Assembly (NCBI GenBank): GCA_963724695.1
Contig: CAVRVW010000001.1
Span: 1 to 64,000 of the forward strand
Direction: 5' to 3'
Source: CAVQFD01 sp963724695
GTDB taxonomy: Bacteria > Acidobacteriota > Vicinamibacteria > Vicinamibacterales > CAVVIG01
Length of the DNA stretch: 64,000 bases
Part shown: positions 63,884-64,000 of the stretch, in pieces
Layout: every line of letters starts with the position of its first letter
Numbering within the stretch: the stretch's first letter is position 1
Made by a program: the position numbers and the translations under genes
Notes under the pieces: generated by a model
The model's input: the letters and a program-made list of their open reading frames with translations, nothing else
Told to the model about the DNA's origin: nothing
Database searches by the model: none

Positions 63884-64000
63884 ATGAAAGCTGTCATCCG
63901 AGGACTCGCAGTCGTGGCGCTGGTCGTGATGCCGGTTGCGGCCGCCGATCCGCCGGGGTTCAAGCTGTGGAAGGCGGGCGAGCTGAAACAACACGACGAG
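63884..64000 (+). CDS. Secreted protein, N-terminus only (runs off the window)
   Basis: From ATG 63884, preceded by GAGAG, 39 codons are visible: a signal peptide (GLAVVALVVMPVAAAD) and the start of the mature part (PPGFKLWKAGELKQHDE). The last phrase resembles cupin-type secreted proteins of related bacteria, but the visible length is too short for assignment. Confidence 0.55.
   Translation, partial: MKAVIRGLAVVALVVMPVAAADPPGFKLWKAGELKQHDE

Overview
The window looks like a chromosome segment of a high-GC, free-living Acidobacteriota bacterium, probably of the Vicinamibacteria type. This is inferred from gene style only: many secreted proteins of the 'RPDLQGVW' kind, stacked PQQ-type beta-propeller proteins, DUF2911 and lipocalin-like secreted proteins, a Cax/VIT transporter pair and a PFOR next to a dihydroorotate-dehydrogenase-like gene. 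There is no rRNA, CRISPR array or complete insertion sequence. Two tRNA genes are present, Arg-TCG and Lys-CTT.

Layout. Bases 1-5123 are accessory DNA. They hold small unknown genes, a fragment resembling the helical domain of 5-hydroxymethyl-dU DNA kinases, two overlapping zinc-ribbon genes and a badly broken large serine recombinase whose frame runs into the tRNA-Arg gene. Bases 5.1-7.4 kb hold the two tRNAs, a membrane protein and a hicAB toxin-antitoxin pair. hicAB has a perfect dyad at its promoter and is bracketed by two copies of a 29-bp repeat; a third copy lies at 13.1 kb. Bases 7.6-24.5 kb are mixed single genes: DUF1152, a membrane GDPD-phytase-like fusion, SDR, NIPSNAP, an NCS2 purine/uracil permease, a methyltransferase, SGNH hydrolase, GH16 glucanase, cupin, a DUF998-alpha/beta-hydrolase fusion and YCII. 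Bases 24.7-31.4 kb hold KatG, a SoxCD-like sulfite dehydrogenase pair and a sulfonate-type ABC transporter.

Bases 35.2-47.3 kb form a long run of minus-strand redox genes: a PQQ-type dehydrogenase, a small cytochrome c, a NapC/NirT-type six-haem cytochrome, a decahaem cytochrome and an MtrB/PioB-type barrel, then pyruvate:ferredoxin oxidoreductase and its DHOD-like partner. The middle four genes form a tight operon with the parts expected of a quinol-to-outer-surface electron conduit. Bases 47.4-64 kb carry secreted proteins, Cax and VIT/CCC1-like transporters, MscS, further beta-propeller proteins and, at the right end, a Ser/Thr kinase that appears to be fused to a BRCT domain.

About fifteen otherwise convincing genes are broken by one or more frameshifts, while several of the longest genes are intact. 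Base-level assembly errors explain many of these better than gene decay, so every 'frameshifted' call below should be read with that in mind.
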